Below, piece after piece: positions 42,145 to 50,439 of a DNA stretch of 64,000 nucleotides (its first letter is position 1; each line of letters begins with the position of its first letter). The DNA is from Streptomyces indicus. Lineage in GTDB: Bacteria > Actinomycetota > Actinomycetes > Streptomycetales > Streptomycetaceae. The stretch is from the NCBI RefSeq assembly GCF_900100315.1, contig NZ_FNFF01000006.1, positions 310,001 to 374,000 of the forward strand, in the 5' to 3' direction. The translations under genes and the position numbers were made by a program. Under the pieces are notes generated by a model, which was not told the DNA's origin, did not search any database, and saw nothing but the letters and a program-made list of their open reading frames with translations.

Positions 42145-43830
42145 GTGGACCCGGTGATCATCGTCGGTGCCGGGCCCGTGGGCCTGACGTCGGCCCTGGC
42201 CCTGGCCCGGCACGGAGTTCCGTGCGTCGTCCTGGACGAGGGCCCGGGCAAGGACGAGCAGCGCCCCGCCCGCACCGTGGTCCTGCGCCCGGACACGGCC
42301 GCCCTCACCGAACGGCTGACGGGGATCACGCTCAGCGACGACCGGTGGACCGGATGGCGTTCGCTGCGCCGCAAGCAGGAGCTGCGGCATGTCGCCTTCG
42401 ACGAGTCCGCGCCCGGCCCGGTGCACCTGGCCCAGCACACCCTCACCGGCGCGCTGCGCGCCGCCGTCGAGGAGGAGCGCCTGGTCAGGGTGGCCACCGA
42501 CAGCCGGCTCGACTCGATCGAGCAGGACGCCGGCGGGGTCACCGCGCACACCCGCGGCCCCAAGGGCACGTGGTGGCGCGGCAGTTATCTGATCGGCTGC
42601 GACGGTCCGCGTTCCACCGTGCGCAAGCTGCTCGACATCCGCTTCCCGGGCCGTACGGCAGTGGAACGGCACGCGGTCGCTGCCCTGCGCGCCGAACTGC
42701 CCTGGCCCGGCGAGGCCTTGCTGCACCGGATGGCCCCGTGGCGCGGCGCCCCGGCCGAGATCACGGCACGCCCGCTGCCGGACGGGGTCTGGCGCCTCGA
42801 CTGGCTGCTGCCCGCCCGCAGCGAACTGGTCACACCGGAACGCCTGGTGACGCTCGTACGGGACACCTTGGCGGGCTGGTGCGGTACGACACCTCCGTAC
42901 GAGCTGCTCGACACCGGCGTGCACACCGTGCACCACCGCCTGGCGCGGCGCTGGCGCGCGGGCCGCTGCTTCCTCGCCGGAGACGCGGCGCATCTGCTGG
43001 GCGCGCTCGGTACGCAGGGGGTGGACGAGGGACTGCGGGACGCGGACAACCTCGCCTGGAAGCTGGCCCTGTGCCGTGACCACGGCGAGTCCGAGCTGCT
43101 GCTCGACAGCTACCAGGCCGAGCGGCGCACGGCGGTCGCGGCCCGGCTGCGCGCCGCGGACCAGGCGCTGCCGATACTGCGCGGCGGCGGTGGGCTCAGG
43201 GCGTACGTGCCGGGGACGGCGCGCGGGCACGACGCGCTGCTCACGGACGGGCACCTCGGGCGCGGACCGCTGGGCTCGCTGCCCTCCTACGACCGCTCCC
43301 CGCTCGCACCCGAGGAACCCTCCGACTCCCAGGTGTCCGTGGGCACGGAGCCGGGGGCGCCGGTCGCGGACGTGCCGGTGACCGCGCCGGACGGTTCCCT
43401 GGCCGCGCTGCGGGACCGGCTGGGGCGCGGCCGGATGCTGGTCGTCCTGGTCGCGCCCGGCACCGGGGTGTGGGACCGGCGGCACTGGCTGACCGCGGGG
43501 GTCATGCCGCGGCTCGCGGCCGCGGTCACGGCGCTGCCGGCGCCGGCCGAACTGCTCGTCGCGGAGGGCTATCCCGGCGCGGTCGCGCACACCGTGCTGC
43601 TCGTCCGCCCGGACGGACATCTGGTGACGGCGCTCAGTGGCGTACGTCCCGCCGAGTTGTACGCAGCGGCGGACGCGGCGCGCGGCGGCAAGCCCGCCCC
43701 GCCTTCGGGTGCGCGGCGCGCGGCGGAGGGTGCGGTGGGCGCGGAGGGTGCGGAGGCTTTGACCGCGGACGAGCGGGGCGGGTCCGCGGCCGATGCGCAC
43801 CCGGCCGTCCGCGCTGCGGACGGCGATTGA
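42145..43830 (+). CDS. FAD-dependent aromatic monooxygenase (PheA/TfdB family)
   Basis: A 561-residue flavoprotein hydroxylase. The Rossmann motif is at the N-terminus (VIIVGAGPVGLTSALALARHG), the DG motif at CDGPRSTVRKLL and the second FAD motif at FLAGDAAHLLGALGTQGVDEG. The C-terminal thioredoxin-like domain (residues about 420-525) is present as in phenol and polyketide hydroxylases. An Ala/Glu/Gly tail ends it. The GTG at 42145 has GGAGG. Substrate unknown; it stands alone, so secondary metabolism or aromatic degradation are both open. A small perfect 9-bp stem overlaps its last codons (43804-43824). Confidence 0.9.
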   Translation: MDPVIIVGAGPVGLTSALALARHGVPCVVLDEGPGKDEQRPARTVVLRPDTAALTERLTGITLSDDRWTGWRSLRRKQELRHVAFDESAPGPVHLAQHTLTGALRAAVEEERLVRVATDSRLDSIEQDAGGVTAHTRGPKGTWWRGSYLIGCDGPRSTVRKLLDIRFPGRTAVERHAVAALRAELPWPGEALLHRMAPWRGAPAEITARPLPDGVWRLDWLLPARSELVTPERLVTLVRDTLAGWCGTTPPYELLDTGVHTVHHRLARRWRAGRCFLAGDAAHLLGALGTQGVDEGLRDADNLAWKLALCRDHGESELLLDSYQAERRTAVAARLRAADQALPILRGGGGLRAYVPGTARGHDALLTDGHLGRGPLGSLPSYDRSPLAPEEPSDSQVSVGTEPGAPVADVPVTAPDGSLAALRDRLGRGRMLVVLVAPGTGVWDRRHWLTAGVMPRLAAAVTALPAPAELLVAEGYPGAVAHTVLLVRPDGHLVTALSGVRPAELYAAADAARGGKPAPPSGARRAAEGAVGAEGAEALTADERGGSAADAHPAVRAADGD

Positions 43831-43855
43831 CCCTCCGCCGGAGCCATGGTGTACT
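43827..43855 (+). promoter_or_regulatory. Candidate promoter of the cysteine dioxygenase operon
   Basis: TTGACC (43827-43832), a 17-nt spacer and TGTACT (43850-43855) fit a principal-sigma-type promoter. Transcription would start near 43862. The -35 overlaps the end of the monooxygenase gene. Confidence 0.5.
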
Positions 43856-43899
43856 CCGGCCATGACGGAACGTGGTCTGCAACCTGGCGGAGGGTCCAT

Positions 43900-43947
43900 C
43901 TGGACCTGGTCCGCTATGCAGGCTGCGTCTGTACCGGAACCTGCTGA
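43900..43947 (+). CDS. Cysteine-rich leader peptide upstream of cysteine dioxygenase
   Basis: A short frame ending in TGA at 43945-43947 encodes ...DLVRYAGCVCTGTC, with three Cys codons in its last seven (43924, 43930 and 43942). GGAGGG (43889-43894) stands 5 nt before an in-frame CTG at 43900, giving a 15-residue peptide. An ATG at 43846 is in the same frame but lies upstream of the predicted transcription start. Actinobacteria use similar short cysteine-codon frames as attenuators that read cysteinyl-tRNA supply through ribosome speed. The target would be the cysteine dioxygenase gene 74 nt downstream. The non-canonical start is the weakest point. Confidence 0.55.
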   Translation: MDLVRYAGCVCTGTC

Positions 43948-43961
43948 TTCGCCTCTTCCCC

Positions 43962-44012
43962 GCGCGCCCCGCCTGAAGGCGGTGTCGGCGCGCACCCTCG
44001 CGAACCTTCAGG
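43962..44012 (+). promoter_or_regulatory. Alternative RNA structures covering the dioxygenase ribosome site
   Basis: Structure A pairs GCGCGC (43962-43967) with 43988-43993 and GCCT (43971-43974) with AGGC (43977-43980). Structure B pairs CCTGAAGG (43972-43979) with CCTTCAGG (44005-44012), which contains part of the AGGA ribosome site (44010-44013). A and B share 43972-43979 and so exclude each other. A ribosome stalled in the leader would reach the 5' side of A. Confidence 0.45.
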
Positions 44013-44021
44013 ACGGTACCC

Positions 44022-44609
44022 GTGTCTGCACCCGCACCCACACCTGCCTCTGCTCAGGCGGCCCCTGCCTCTCCTCAGGCAGCCCCTGCCACCGACGCCG
44101 AACCCGAGACCGCCCCGGCACCGACCGCGGCCCAACTGCTCGACTTCGTCACGCGCAGCGCCGCCGACGCCGAGCTGATCGCCTCGCTCCCGCTCGACCC
44201 CGAGGGCCGCACCTGGCTGCGGCTCGAAGGCCCCGGCGGCAGCGAGGCCTGGCTGATCGGCTGGCCGCCCGGCACCGGCACCGGCTGGCACGACCATGCC
44301 GAGTCGATCGGCGCCTTCGCCACGGCGGCGGGCACGCTCAAGGAGAACTCCCTCGCGGCCCGCATCCCCACCTCCGCCTGGAAGTCCCTGGAACTGGCCG
44401 AAGACCTCGACAGGGAACGGGTGTTGGCGGCGGGCGAGGGCCGCGCCTTCGGGCAGCACCACGTCCACGAGGTGCTCAACGAGTCCACCGCGCAGCACGC
44501 CGTCTCGGTGCACGCCTACTACCCGCCGCTCCCGCTGATCCGCCGCTACAGCCGCACCGGGCCGGTGCTGCGCCTGGAGGACGTCGAGCAGCCGGAGGAC
44601 TGGCAGTGA
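44022..44609 (+). CDS. Cysteine dioxygenase
   Basis: A 195-residue cupin enzyme oxidising cysteine to cysteine sulfinate with non-haem iron. Iron ligands are His90 and His92 (GWHDHAESIGAFA) and His149 (QHHVHEVLN). Residues 1-35 are an Ala/Pro-rich low-complexity extension before the conserved core. The GTG at 44022 has AGGA 8 nt upstream. It overlaps the rhodanese start (GTGA), so the pair is translationally coupled. The leader and RNA structures upstream suggest control by cysteine supply. Confidence 0.92.
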   Translation: MSAPAPTPASAQAAPASPQAAPATDAEPETAPAPTAAQLLDFVTRSAADAELIASLPLDPEGRTWLRLEGPGGSEAWLIGWPPGTGTGWHDHAESIGAFATAAGTLKENSLAARIPTSAWKSLELAEDLDRERVLAAGEGRAFGQHHVHEVLNESTAQHAVSVHAYYPPLPLIRRYSRTGPVLRLEDVEQPEDWQ

Positions 44610-45076
44610 GCGCCGGACTGCCGCAGGAGCCCGGCCGCCCGGAGACCCTCGGGCCTGTCTCCATCGACGACCGGCTGGCCCGCGTGCGCGCGGGACTGGA
44701 GCGGATCACGCCGCAGGAGGCCTACGAGGGTTTCCGGGCGGGCGAGTTGCTGCTCGTGGACACCCGCTACGCGGAGCTGCGCGAGCGCGACGGCCTGGTC
44801 CCCGGCGCCCTGGTGATCGAGCGCAACGAACTCGAATGGCGCCTCGACCCCCAGGGCTCGCACCGTGCCGAGGCCGTCACCGGCCACGACCAGCGCCTTG
44901 TGATCTTCTGCAACGAGGGCTACGCCTCCAGCCTCGCCGTCCACTCCCTGCTCCACCTGGGCCTGCACCGGGCCGCCGATCTGATCGGCGGCTTCCAGGC
45001 ATGGCGTGCGGCGGGCCTCCCGGTGGTCGACGCGTCCACGGTCCCCGATCCGGTGACGAAACCGATCGGGCACTAG
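44606..45076 (+). CDS. Rhodanese-domain sulfurtransferase
   Basis: A 156-residue single-domain rhodanese. Features: VDTRYAEL after the first strand, the active-site loop with Cys102 (VIFCNEGYASS) and the final GGFQAWRAAGLPV helix. It would carry sulfur as a Cys102 persulfide, fitting sulfur handling next to cysteine oxidation. The GTG at 44606 overlaps the dioxygenase stop by 4 bp. Confidence 0.93.
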   Translation: MSAGLPQEPGRPETLGPVSIDDRLARVRAGLERITPQEAYEGFRAGELLLVDTRYAELRERDGLVPGALVIERNELEWRLDPQGSHRAEAVTGHDQRLVIFCNEGYASSLAVHSLLHLGLHRAADLIGGFQAWRAAGLPVVDASTVPDPVTKPIGH

Positions 45077-45080
45077 GTCC

Positions 45081-45102
45081 GGCCCGTGCTCGGACACGGG
45101 CC
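45081..45102. terminator. Hairpin between rhodanese and recX
   Basis: An 8-bp stem GGCCCGTG (45081-45088) pairs with CACGGGCC (45095-45102), 4 bp after the rhodanese stop, between convergent genes. Confidence 0.6.
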
Positions 45103-45145
45103 GACCGCCCCGGGTTGGGCCGGGACCGGGGGCCGGCCCCGCCCG

Positions 45146-45958
45146 TCAGAACGCCCCGAACCCCAACTCGTCCACGTCCTCCCCCTCTTCCTCCAGCGCC
45201 CGCCGCACCACCCGCAACGCCATCCCTTCCGGATAGCCCTTGCGGGCGAGCATCCCCGCGAGGCGGCGGATGCGCTTGTCGCGGTCGAGACCACGGGTCG
45301 CGCGCAGCTTGCGGGCGACCAGTTCGCGGGCCGTCTCCTCCTCCTGCTCGGAGTCGAGCTGCCCGACCGCCTCGTCGATCGTCACGGAGTCGACCCCGCG
45401 CGTGCGCAGCTCGCGCGCCAGCGCGCGCCGGGCGAGGCCGCGGCCGTGGTGCCGTGACTCCACCCAGGCGTCGGCGAACGCCGAGTCATTGATCAGCCCG
45501 ACCTCTTCGAAGCGGGAAAGGACCTCGTCCGCCACCTCGTCGGGGATCTCCTTCTTGCGCAGGGCATCGGCGAGCTGCTTGCGGGTGCGCGGGGTGCCGG
45601 TGAGCAGCCGCAGGCAGATGTTGCGCGCCCGCTCGGCCGGGTCGGCCTCCCGCTCCGGCGGCCGGCTCTCGGCACCGGAGCCGGCCCCCCGCCGCCTGCG
45701 GCCCTGCGCACGCGGCTCCCCCTCCCCGGCCCTCGACGGAGCGGGGGAACCGCTGTCCTCGTCACCGAACCCGTCGGGAGACCCGCCCCCGTCCCCGAAG
45801 GCCTCCCGGGGCTCGCTCGCGTCCCCGAACCCGCGCCGGCGTCCGCCCCCGCGGCGCCCGCGCCCCCGAGGTTCAGGCGGCGGCCCGGAGTCGGCGCCGC
45901 CCGCTCCCCCGGACCACGCGTCGCCCGACTCCTCGGGCCACTCGGTGCGACGTACCAC
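45146..45958 (-). CDS. recX: RecA regulator RecX
   Basis: A 270-residue protein. The RecX fold of three-helix repeats covers residues about 105-262 (CLRLLTGTPRTRKQLADALRKK, FADAWVESRHHGRGLARRALARELRTRG, MLARKGYPEGMALRVVRRAL). Residues 1-100 are a long Gly/Arg/Glu-rich disordered extension compared with about 160-residue RecX proteins. RecX caps or dismantles RecA filaments. The GTG at 45958 lies 3 bp after the recA stop, so its output follows recA. Confidence 0.94.
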   Translation of the reverse strand: MVRRTEWPEESGDAWSGGAGGADSGPPPEPRGRGRRGGGRRRGFGDASEPREAFGDGGGSPDGFGDEDSGSPAPSRAGEGEPRAQGRRRRGAGSGAESRPPEREADPAERARNICLRLLTGTPRTRKQLADALRKKEIPDEVADEVLSRFEEVGLINDSAFADAWVESRHHGRGLARRALARELRTRGVDSVTIDEAVGQLDSEQEEETARELVARKLRATRGLDRDKRIRRLAGMLARKGYPEGMALRVVRRALEEEGEDVDELGFGAF

Positions 45959-45961
45959 GGA

Positions 45962-47092
45962 TCAGCTCTTGGCCGCCGCGGCCTTGGTCGCCTTGGCCTT
46001 GGCCGCCGGGGCGGGGACCGTCTTGGCGGCCGCGTCCTTGTCGGCATCCGCGGCCGGACCGGCGGCGTCCGCGCCGGGCTCGGCCTCCGGGGCCGGCCGC
46101 ACACCGACGCCGAGCTTCTCCTTGATCTTCTTCTCGATCTCGTTGGCGAGGTCGGGGTTGTCCTTCAGGAAGTTGCGCGCATTCTCCTTGCCCTGGCCGA
46201 GCTGGTCGCCCTCGTACGTGTACCAGGCGCCGGCCTTGCGCACGAAGCCGTGCTCCACGCCCATGTCGATCAGGCCGCCCTCGCGGGAGATGCCCTGGCC
46301 GTAGAGGATGTCGAACTCGGCCTGCTTGAACGGCGGCGCGACCTTGTTCTTGACGACCTTGCAGCGGGTGCGGTTGCCCACCGCGTCCGTGCCGTCCTTC
46401 AGGGTCTCGATGCGGCGGATGTCGATACGCACCGAGGCGTAGAACTTCAGCGCACGGCCACCGGTCGTGGTCTCCGGCGAGCCGAACATGACGCCGATCT
46501 TCTCGCGGAGCTGGTTGATGAAGATGGCGGTGGTCTTGGACTGGTTGAGCGCCGAGGTGATCTTCCGGAGCGCCTGCGACATGAGGCGGGCCTGCAGACC
46601 CACGTGGCTGTCGCCCATCTCGCCCTCGATCTCCGCGCGCGGCACGAGGGCGGCGACGGAGTCGATGACGATCAGGTCGAGCGCGCCGGAGCGGACCAGC
46701 ATGTCGACGATCTCGAGGGCCTGCTCACCGTTGTCCGGCTGGGACAGGATGAGGTTGTCGATGTCGACGCCGAGCTTCTTCGCGTACTCGGGGTCGAGGG
46801 CGTGCTCCGCGTCCACGAACGCGACCTGGCCGCCGGCCTTCTGCGCATTCGCCACCGCGTGCAGGGTCAGCGTGGTCTTACCGGAGGACTCCGGCCCGTA
46901 GATCTCCACGACGCGGCCGCGCGGGAGACCGCCCACGCCGAGGGCCACGTCCAGCGCGGTCGACCCGGTCGGGATGACCTCGATGGGCTCCTGCGAACGC
47001 TCGCCCATGCGCATCACTGCGCCCTTGCCGAATTGGCGTTCAATCTGTGCGAGCGCGGCGTCGAGCGCCTTCTCGCGGTCGGTTCCTGCCAT
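45962..47092 (-). CDS. recA: Recombinase RecA
   Basis: A 376-residue RecA. Walker A is GPESSGKT (66-73), followed by conserved motifs FVDAEHALDP, IDSVAALVPRAEIEGEMGD (L1 loop) and FGSPETTTGGRALKFYAS (L2 loop). The tail of about 45 residues is rich in Ala, Lys and Asp, as in streptomycetes. The ATG at 47092 was chosen because it begins the family N-terminus; longer frames enter the leader. RecA filaments trigger cleavage of LexA, encoded 36 kb away. It is controlled by the SOS box at 47287-47302. Confidence 0.98.
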   Translation of the reverse strand: MAGTDREKALDAALAQIERQFGKGAVMRMGERSQEPIEVIPTGSTALDVALGVGGLPRGRVVEIYGPESSGKTTLTLHAVANAQKAGGQVAFVDAEHALDPEYAKKLGVDIDNLILSQPDNGEQALEIVDMLVRSGALDLIVIDSVAALVPRAEIEGEMGDSHVGLQARLMSQALRKITSALNQSKTTAIFINQLREKIGVMFGSPETTTGGRALKFYASVRIDIRRIETLKDGTDAVGNRTRCKVVKNKVAPPFKQAEFDILYGQGISREGGLIDMGVEHGFVRKAGAWYTYEGDQLGQGKENARNFLKDNPDLANEIEKKIKEKLGVGVRPAPEAEPGADAAGPAADADKDAAAKTVPAPAAKAKATKAAAAKS

Positions 47093-47412
47093 GGGTTCCA
47101 CCCGATTTGCTTGAGTCGATCGCTTCACGTCAAAGACGCTATCGCCTGCCACTGACAATCCGCCCCGACGCCCGTCCAGCCTGTGGATAACTCCGGGGGC
47201 GACCTCGCCCGGATCGCCGGGCCCTCCCGGGGAAACCCCAGGAAATCCCCGGAATCACGGGCCTGCAGAGAGGCCAGGACATCCATGAGAATGGATGTTC
47301 GATTTTCATGTCAAGCGCACCACGCGGCACGCCGGGCTCTTGCGGAACCCGGTCCGAGGCCGCGAGTGCGAACCCGAAAGGGCAGGGTCCGTCCGGGTGT
47401 CAGACTGGCGCC
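47093..47412. promoter_or_regulatory. recA leader and divergent promoter region
   Basis: This 320-bp region between recA and the LysE-type gene contains the SOS box and a recA leader of about 190 nt. I see no gene. GGGCCCTCCCGGGG-like GC runs near 47220 could fold. The LysE-type gene lacks a ribosome site and may have a leaderless transcript. Confidence 0.5.
47287..47302 (-). promoter_or_regulatory. SOS box of recA
   Basis: Read on the recA strand, TCGAACATCCATTCTC fits the LexA palindrome TCGAACnnnnGTTCGA with the left arm perfect. It is 195 bp upstream of recA. Confidence 0.75.
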
Positions 47413-48039
47413 ATGTTCGTTCAGCTGCTCGCGGCCACCGGTGTGCTCGCCGTCCTGACGATGGTGCCCGGCCCCGACATGGCGGTGGTGACACGGCGGT
47501 CCCTGGTGTCGGGCTGGCGGGACGGTCTGCGCACGGTCGGGGGCATCACGGCGGGGCTGCTCGTCTGGGGCGCGCTCGCCGTGGTGGGCCTGGCCGCGGT
47601 GCTCGCGGCGTCCGCGACCGCGTACACGATCGTCAAGCTCGCCGGTGCGGTCTACCTCGGGTACCTGGGGGTCCAGGCCCTGCTGCAGAGCCGCCGCGGA
47701 CGCTCCACGACCGACCCGGCGGCGGTGAACTCCCCGGCCCCGGCGGGCAACCCGTGGCGCACCGGCCTGGTCAGCAACCTCTTCAACCCGAAGATCGCCG
47801 TCTTCTACACCGGCCTGCTGCCCACCCTCGCGCCGGCCGGCCTGCCGCCGCACCTGGGCATGGCCCTCCTGGTCCTCGTCCACGCGGCCCTCACCCTCAC
47901 CTGGCTCGGCGGCTACGTCCTGGTCCTGGCCAAGGCCCGCGCGTTCTTCGAGAGGCCCGCGGTGCGGCGCGCCATGGACCGGGTCACGGGTGTCGTCCTG
48001 ATCGGATTCGGCATCAAGGTCGCCGCTTCCCAGCCCTGA
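47413..48039 (+). CDS. LysE/RhtB-family amino acid exporter
   Basis: A 208-residue membrane protein with about six hydrophobic segments. LysE family motifs are MVPGPDMAVVTRRSLVSGWRDG near residue 17 and SNLFNPKIAVFYTGLLP near 120. It would export an amino acid or homoserine-lactone-like solute. The ATG at 47413 has no clear Shine-Dalgarno, compatible with leaderless translation. Confidence 0.9.
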   Translation: MFVQLLAATGVLAVLTMVPGPDMAVVTRRSLVSGWRDGLRTVGGITAGLLVWGALAVVGLAAVLAASATAYTIVKLAGAVYLGYLGVQALLQSRRGRSTTDPAAVNSPAPAGNPWRTGLVSNLFNPKIAVFYTGLLPTLAPAGLPPHLGMALLVLVHAALTLTWLGGYVLVLAKARAFFERPAVRRAMDRVTGVVLIGFGIKVAASQP

Positions 48040-48148
48040 GCCGCCCTGGCCCGGGACCACCCCGCCCCGAGCCCTTCCGCGAGCTGCGGCGGACCGGGCC
48101 GTCCCCCGCGACCCCCCCGCCCCCGCGCCACCCGAATATCCTCGACCC

Positions 48149-49387
48149 ATGGCCCACTCCCCGCCCCGGCTCACCACCGACCGCCTGTCGGAGCGCGGCA
48201 AGGACGTCGCCGTCGTGGTGGCGGTCGCCCTGGTCGTGGTCGGGGGGACGCTCTGGTCGATGCGGGACAGGAGCGAGACGCCCTGGCAGACCGCACTCGG
48301 CTGGGCGCTGATCGCGGTCGGCTGCGGTGCGCTGTACTTCCGGCGCCGCTGGCCCGTCGCCGTCGCGCTGTTCACCCTCGCCGTCTGCGCCGTGTACTAC
48401 CCGATCAGCGTGTACGACGGCCCGCTGCTCGTCGTGTTCGTGATCGCGCTGTACACCACCGCGGCCGAGGGCAGGTTCGCCACGGCGGTCGCCTTCGGCA
48501 TCGGCGTGATGCTGATGATCGTGTACGGGGAGGTGCACGGGCGGCAGTCCGGACGGCACGTGGACGACGCCCAGTTCATGATGCTGGCGGGCTGGCTGCT
48601 CAGCATCCTGGTGCTCGCCCGCGCGCAGCGCACCCGCGCCGCCTACCTGGAGGAGGTGCGCGCCCGTGCCCTGGCCGCCGAACGCGAACAGGAGGCGCGG
48701 GCGCAGCAGAGCGCGACCGAGGAGCGGCTGCGGATCGCGCGTGAGGTGCACGACGTGCTCGGGCACAGCATCTCCCTGATCAACGTCCAGTCCAGCGCCG
48801 CACTGCACCGGCTGAGCAAGAAGCAGGCCGGCGACGACCCCGCGGCCGCCCTCGTATCCGCGCAGGAAGCCCTCGAAGCCGTGAAGTCCACCAGCAAGGA
48901 CGCGCTGCGCGAGCTGCGCTCCACGCTGGGGATGCTGCGCGGCGCGGGCGAGGCGGCCCCGACGGCGCCGGCCTCGGGCCTGGCTCAGCTGCCCGAACTC
49001 CTCGACCGCGCAAGGAGCGCCGGGCTCGACGTGGCGGCGAAGACGCAGGGCGCCCCGCGCCCGCTGCCCCCACCGCTCGACCTGGCCGCGTACCGGATCG
49101 TGCAGGAGTCGCTCACCAACGTGACCCGCCACGCACAGGCGGCCTCCGCGGCCGTCACGCTCGACTACGGCGAGGACGCGCTGCGCCTGTCGGTCGAGGA
49201 CGACGGCGTGGGCGCGCCCGACGGGATCGGCGAGGGCAGCGGGATCCGGGGGATGGCCGAGCGGGCCAGGGCCTTCGGCGGCGAACTGGCCACCGAGAAC
49301 ACAGCGGACGGCTTCCGGGTCACGGCCCGGCTGCCGTACGAGGCACCAGGGGGCGGAATGAACGAGGCAAAGGGAGGGGCGGCATGA
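48149..49387 (+). CDS. NarL-type sensor histidine kinase
   Basis: A 412-residue kinase with about five N-terminal membrane segments (residues 18-155), a coiled linker (160-190), HisKA_3 with His201 (IAREVHDVLGHSISLI) and an ATPase domain with DDGVGAPDG and GSGIRGMAERA. No large extracellular sensor domain, so the signal is probably in or at the membrane. It overlaps its regulator by 4 bp (ATGA). Regulon unknown; it is upstream of cytochrome bd genes. Confidence 0.92.
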   Translation: MAHSPPRLTTDRLSERGKDVAVVVAVALVVVGGTLWSMRDRSETPWQTALGWALIAVGCGALYFRRRWPVAVALFTLAVCAVYYPISVYDGPLLVVFVIALYTTAAEGRFATAVAFGIGVMLMIVYGEVHGRQSGRHVDDAQFMMLAGWLLSILVLARAQRTRAAYLEEVRARALAAEREQEARAQQSATEERLRIAREVHDVLGHSISLINVQSSAALHRLSKKQAGDDPAAALVSAQEALEAVKSTSKDALRELRSTLGMLRGAGEAAPTAPASGLAQLPELLDRARSAGLDVAAKTQGAPRPLPPPLDLAAYRIVQESLTNVTRHAQAASAAVTLDYGEDALRLSVEDDGVGAPDGIGEGSGIRGMAERARAFGGELATENTADGFRVTARLPYEAPGGGMNEAKGGAA

Positions 49388-50103
49388 ACCAGGCACCGGA
49401 CCCGGCGGCATCCGACGCGTTCCCGGCGGCGCCCGACGCGATCCGCGTCCTGCTCGCCGACGACCAGACGCTGGTGCGCGCGGGCTTCCGCTCGATGCTC
49501 GACGACGAGGAGGACATCGAGGTCGTCGGCGAGGCCTCGGACGGCGAGCAGGCCTGCGCGCTCGCCCGCCGGCTGCGCCCGGACGTCGTCCTCATGGACA
49601 TCCGTATGCCCGTGCTCGACGGTCTGGAGGCGACCGCGCGGATCACCGCCGATCCCGCGCTCGAAGGGGTGCGGGTGGTGATCCTGACGACCTTCGACAT
49701 GGACGACTACGTGTACGGGGCGCTGCGTGCGGGCGCCTCGGGCTTCCTGGTCAAGGACACCGAGCCGATGGAGCTGCTGCACGGGGTACGCGTGGTGGCG
49801 CGCGGCGACGCGCTGATCGCGCCGGCGGTGACGCGCCGTCTGATCGCGGAGTTCGCGGGCCGCACCAAGCAGCCCGACCCGAGCCCGCGCCTGAACGCGC
49901 TCACCGACCGCGAGCGCGAGGTGATGGGTCTGGTCGGCGCGGGCCTGTCCAACGACGAGATCGCCCAGCGGCTGGTCCTGTCCCCGGCCACGGCCAAGAC
50001 GCACGTCAGCCGGATCATGACCAAGCTGGATGTACGGGACCGGGCCCAACTGGTGATCCTGGCCTATGAGTCGGGGATGATCACGCCGGGGTGGCTGGCC
50101 TGA
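49384..50103 (+). CDS. NarL/LuxR-type response regulator
   Basis: A 239-residue regulator. The receiver domain has Asp72 (VVLMDIRMPVLDG) and Lys in FLVKDTEP. The LuxR HTH at about 172-232 reads LTDREREVMGLVGAGLSNDEIAQRL. It is coupled to the kinase gene. Targets unknown; the oxidase genes 337 bp downstream are candidates by position only. Confidence 0.93.
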   Translation: MNQAPDPAASDAFPAAPDAIRVLLADDQTLVRAGFRSMLDDEEDIEVVGEASDGEQACALARRLRPDVVLMDIRMPVLDGLEATARITADPALEGVRVVILTTFDMDDYVYGALRAGASGFLVKDTEPMELLHGVRVVARGDALIAPAVTRRLIAEFAGRTKQPDPSPRLNALTDREREVMGLVGAGLSNDEIAQRLVLSPATAKTHVSRIMTKLDVRDRAQLVILAYESGMITPGWLA

Positions 50104-50439
50104 GGCGGCGGCCGCGGTCGCGAGCCGCGCGCCACGGTACGTACCGCCCGGACAGACCCCTCCCTCCCGGGGGCCCACCGGCCCTGCCAAGGCTATCGGC
50201 CCCCACTGACAACGCCGCCGACACCGCCCACCCCCGAGCCGCCCACGAACACCTCCGCCGCCACCCCGCCCCCGCCGTGGTCCCCATAGGACACCCTCCC
50301 CGCCGCGACGCCCGTAGGACGCCGTCCCCCGCCACAACTCCCGTAGTACACCCTCCCCCCACCCCACAACCCAGGATGTACACCCACTGACCACCCCGGG
50401 CCGACGCCCCGCCCGTAGTCGTACGCCGACTCTGGCAGC
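50104..50439. repeat. Gene-free spacer with tandem repeats before cydA
   Basis: This 336-bp gap contains three imperfect 28-31-bp repeats from about 50283 to 50370, each beginning CCCATAGGACACC or CCCGTAG followed by C-rich sequence. I see no Rex site (TGTGAAC...TTCACA) and no terminator. The repeats may bind a regulator. Confidence 0.5.

Noticed and set aside
43846..43899. ATG at 43846 as the leader start
   Set aside because: It lies upstream of the best promoter's predicted start and has GGAG only 2 nt away. It remains possible if another promoter is used.
43865..44021. Long plus-strand frame running into and beyond the dioxygenase gene
   Set aside because: The frame overlaps cdo out of phase and has no family features; the real dioxygenase starts at 44022.
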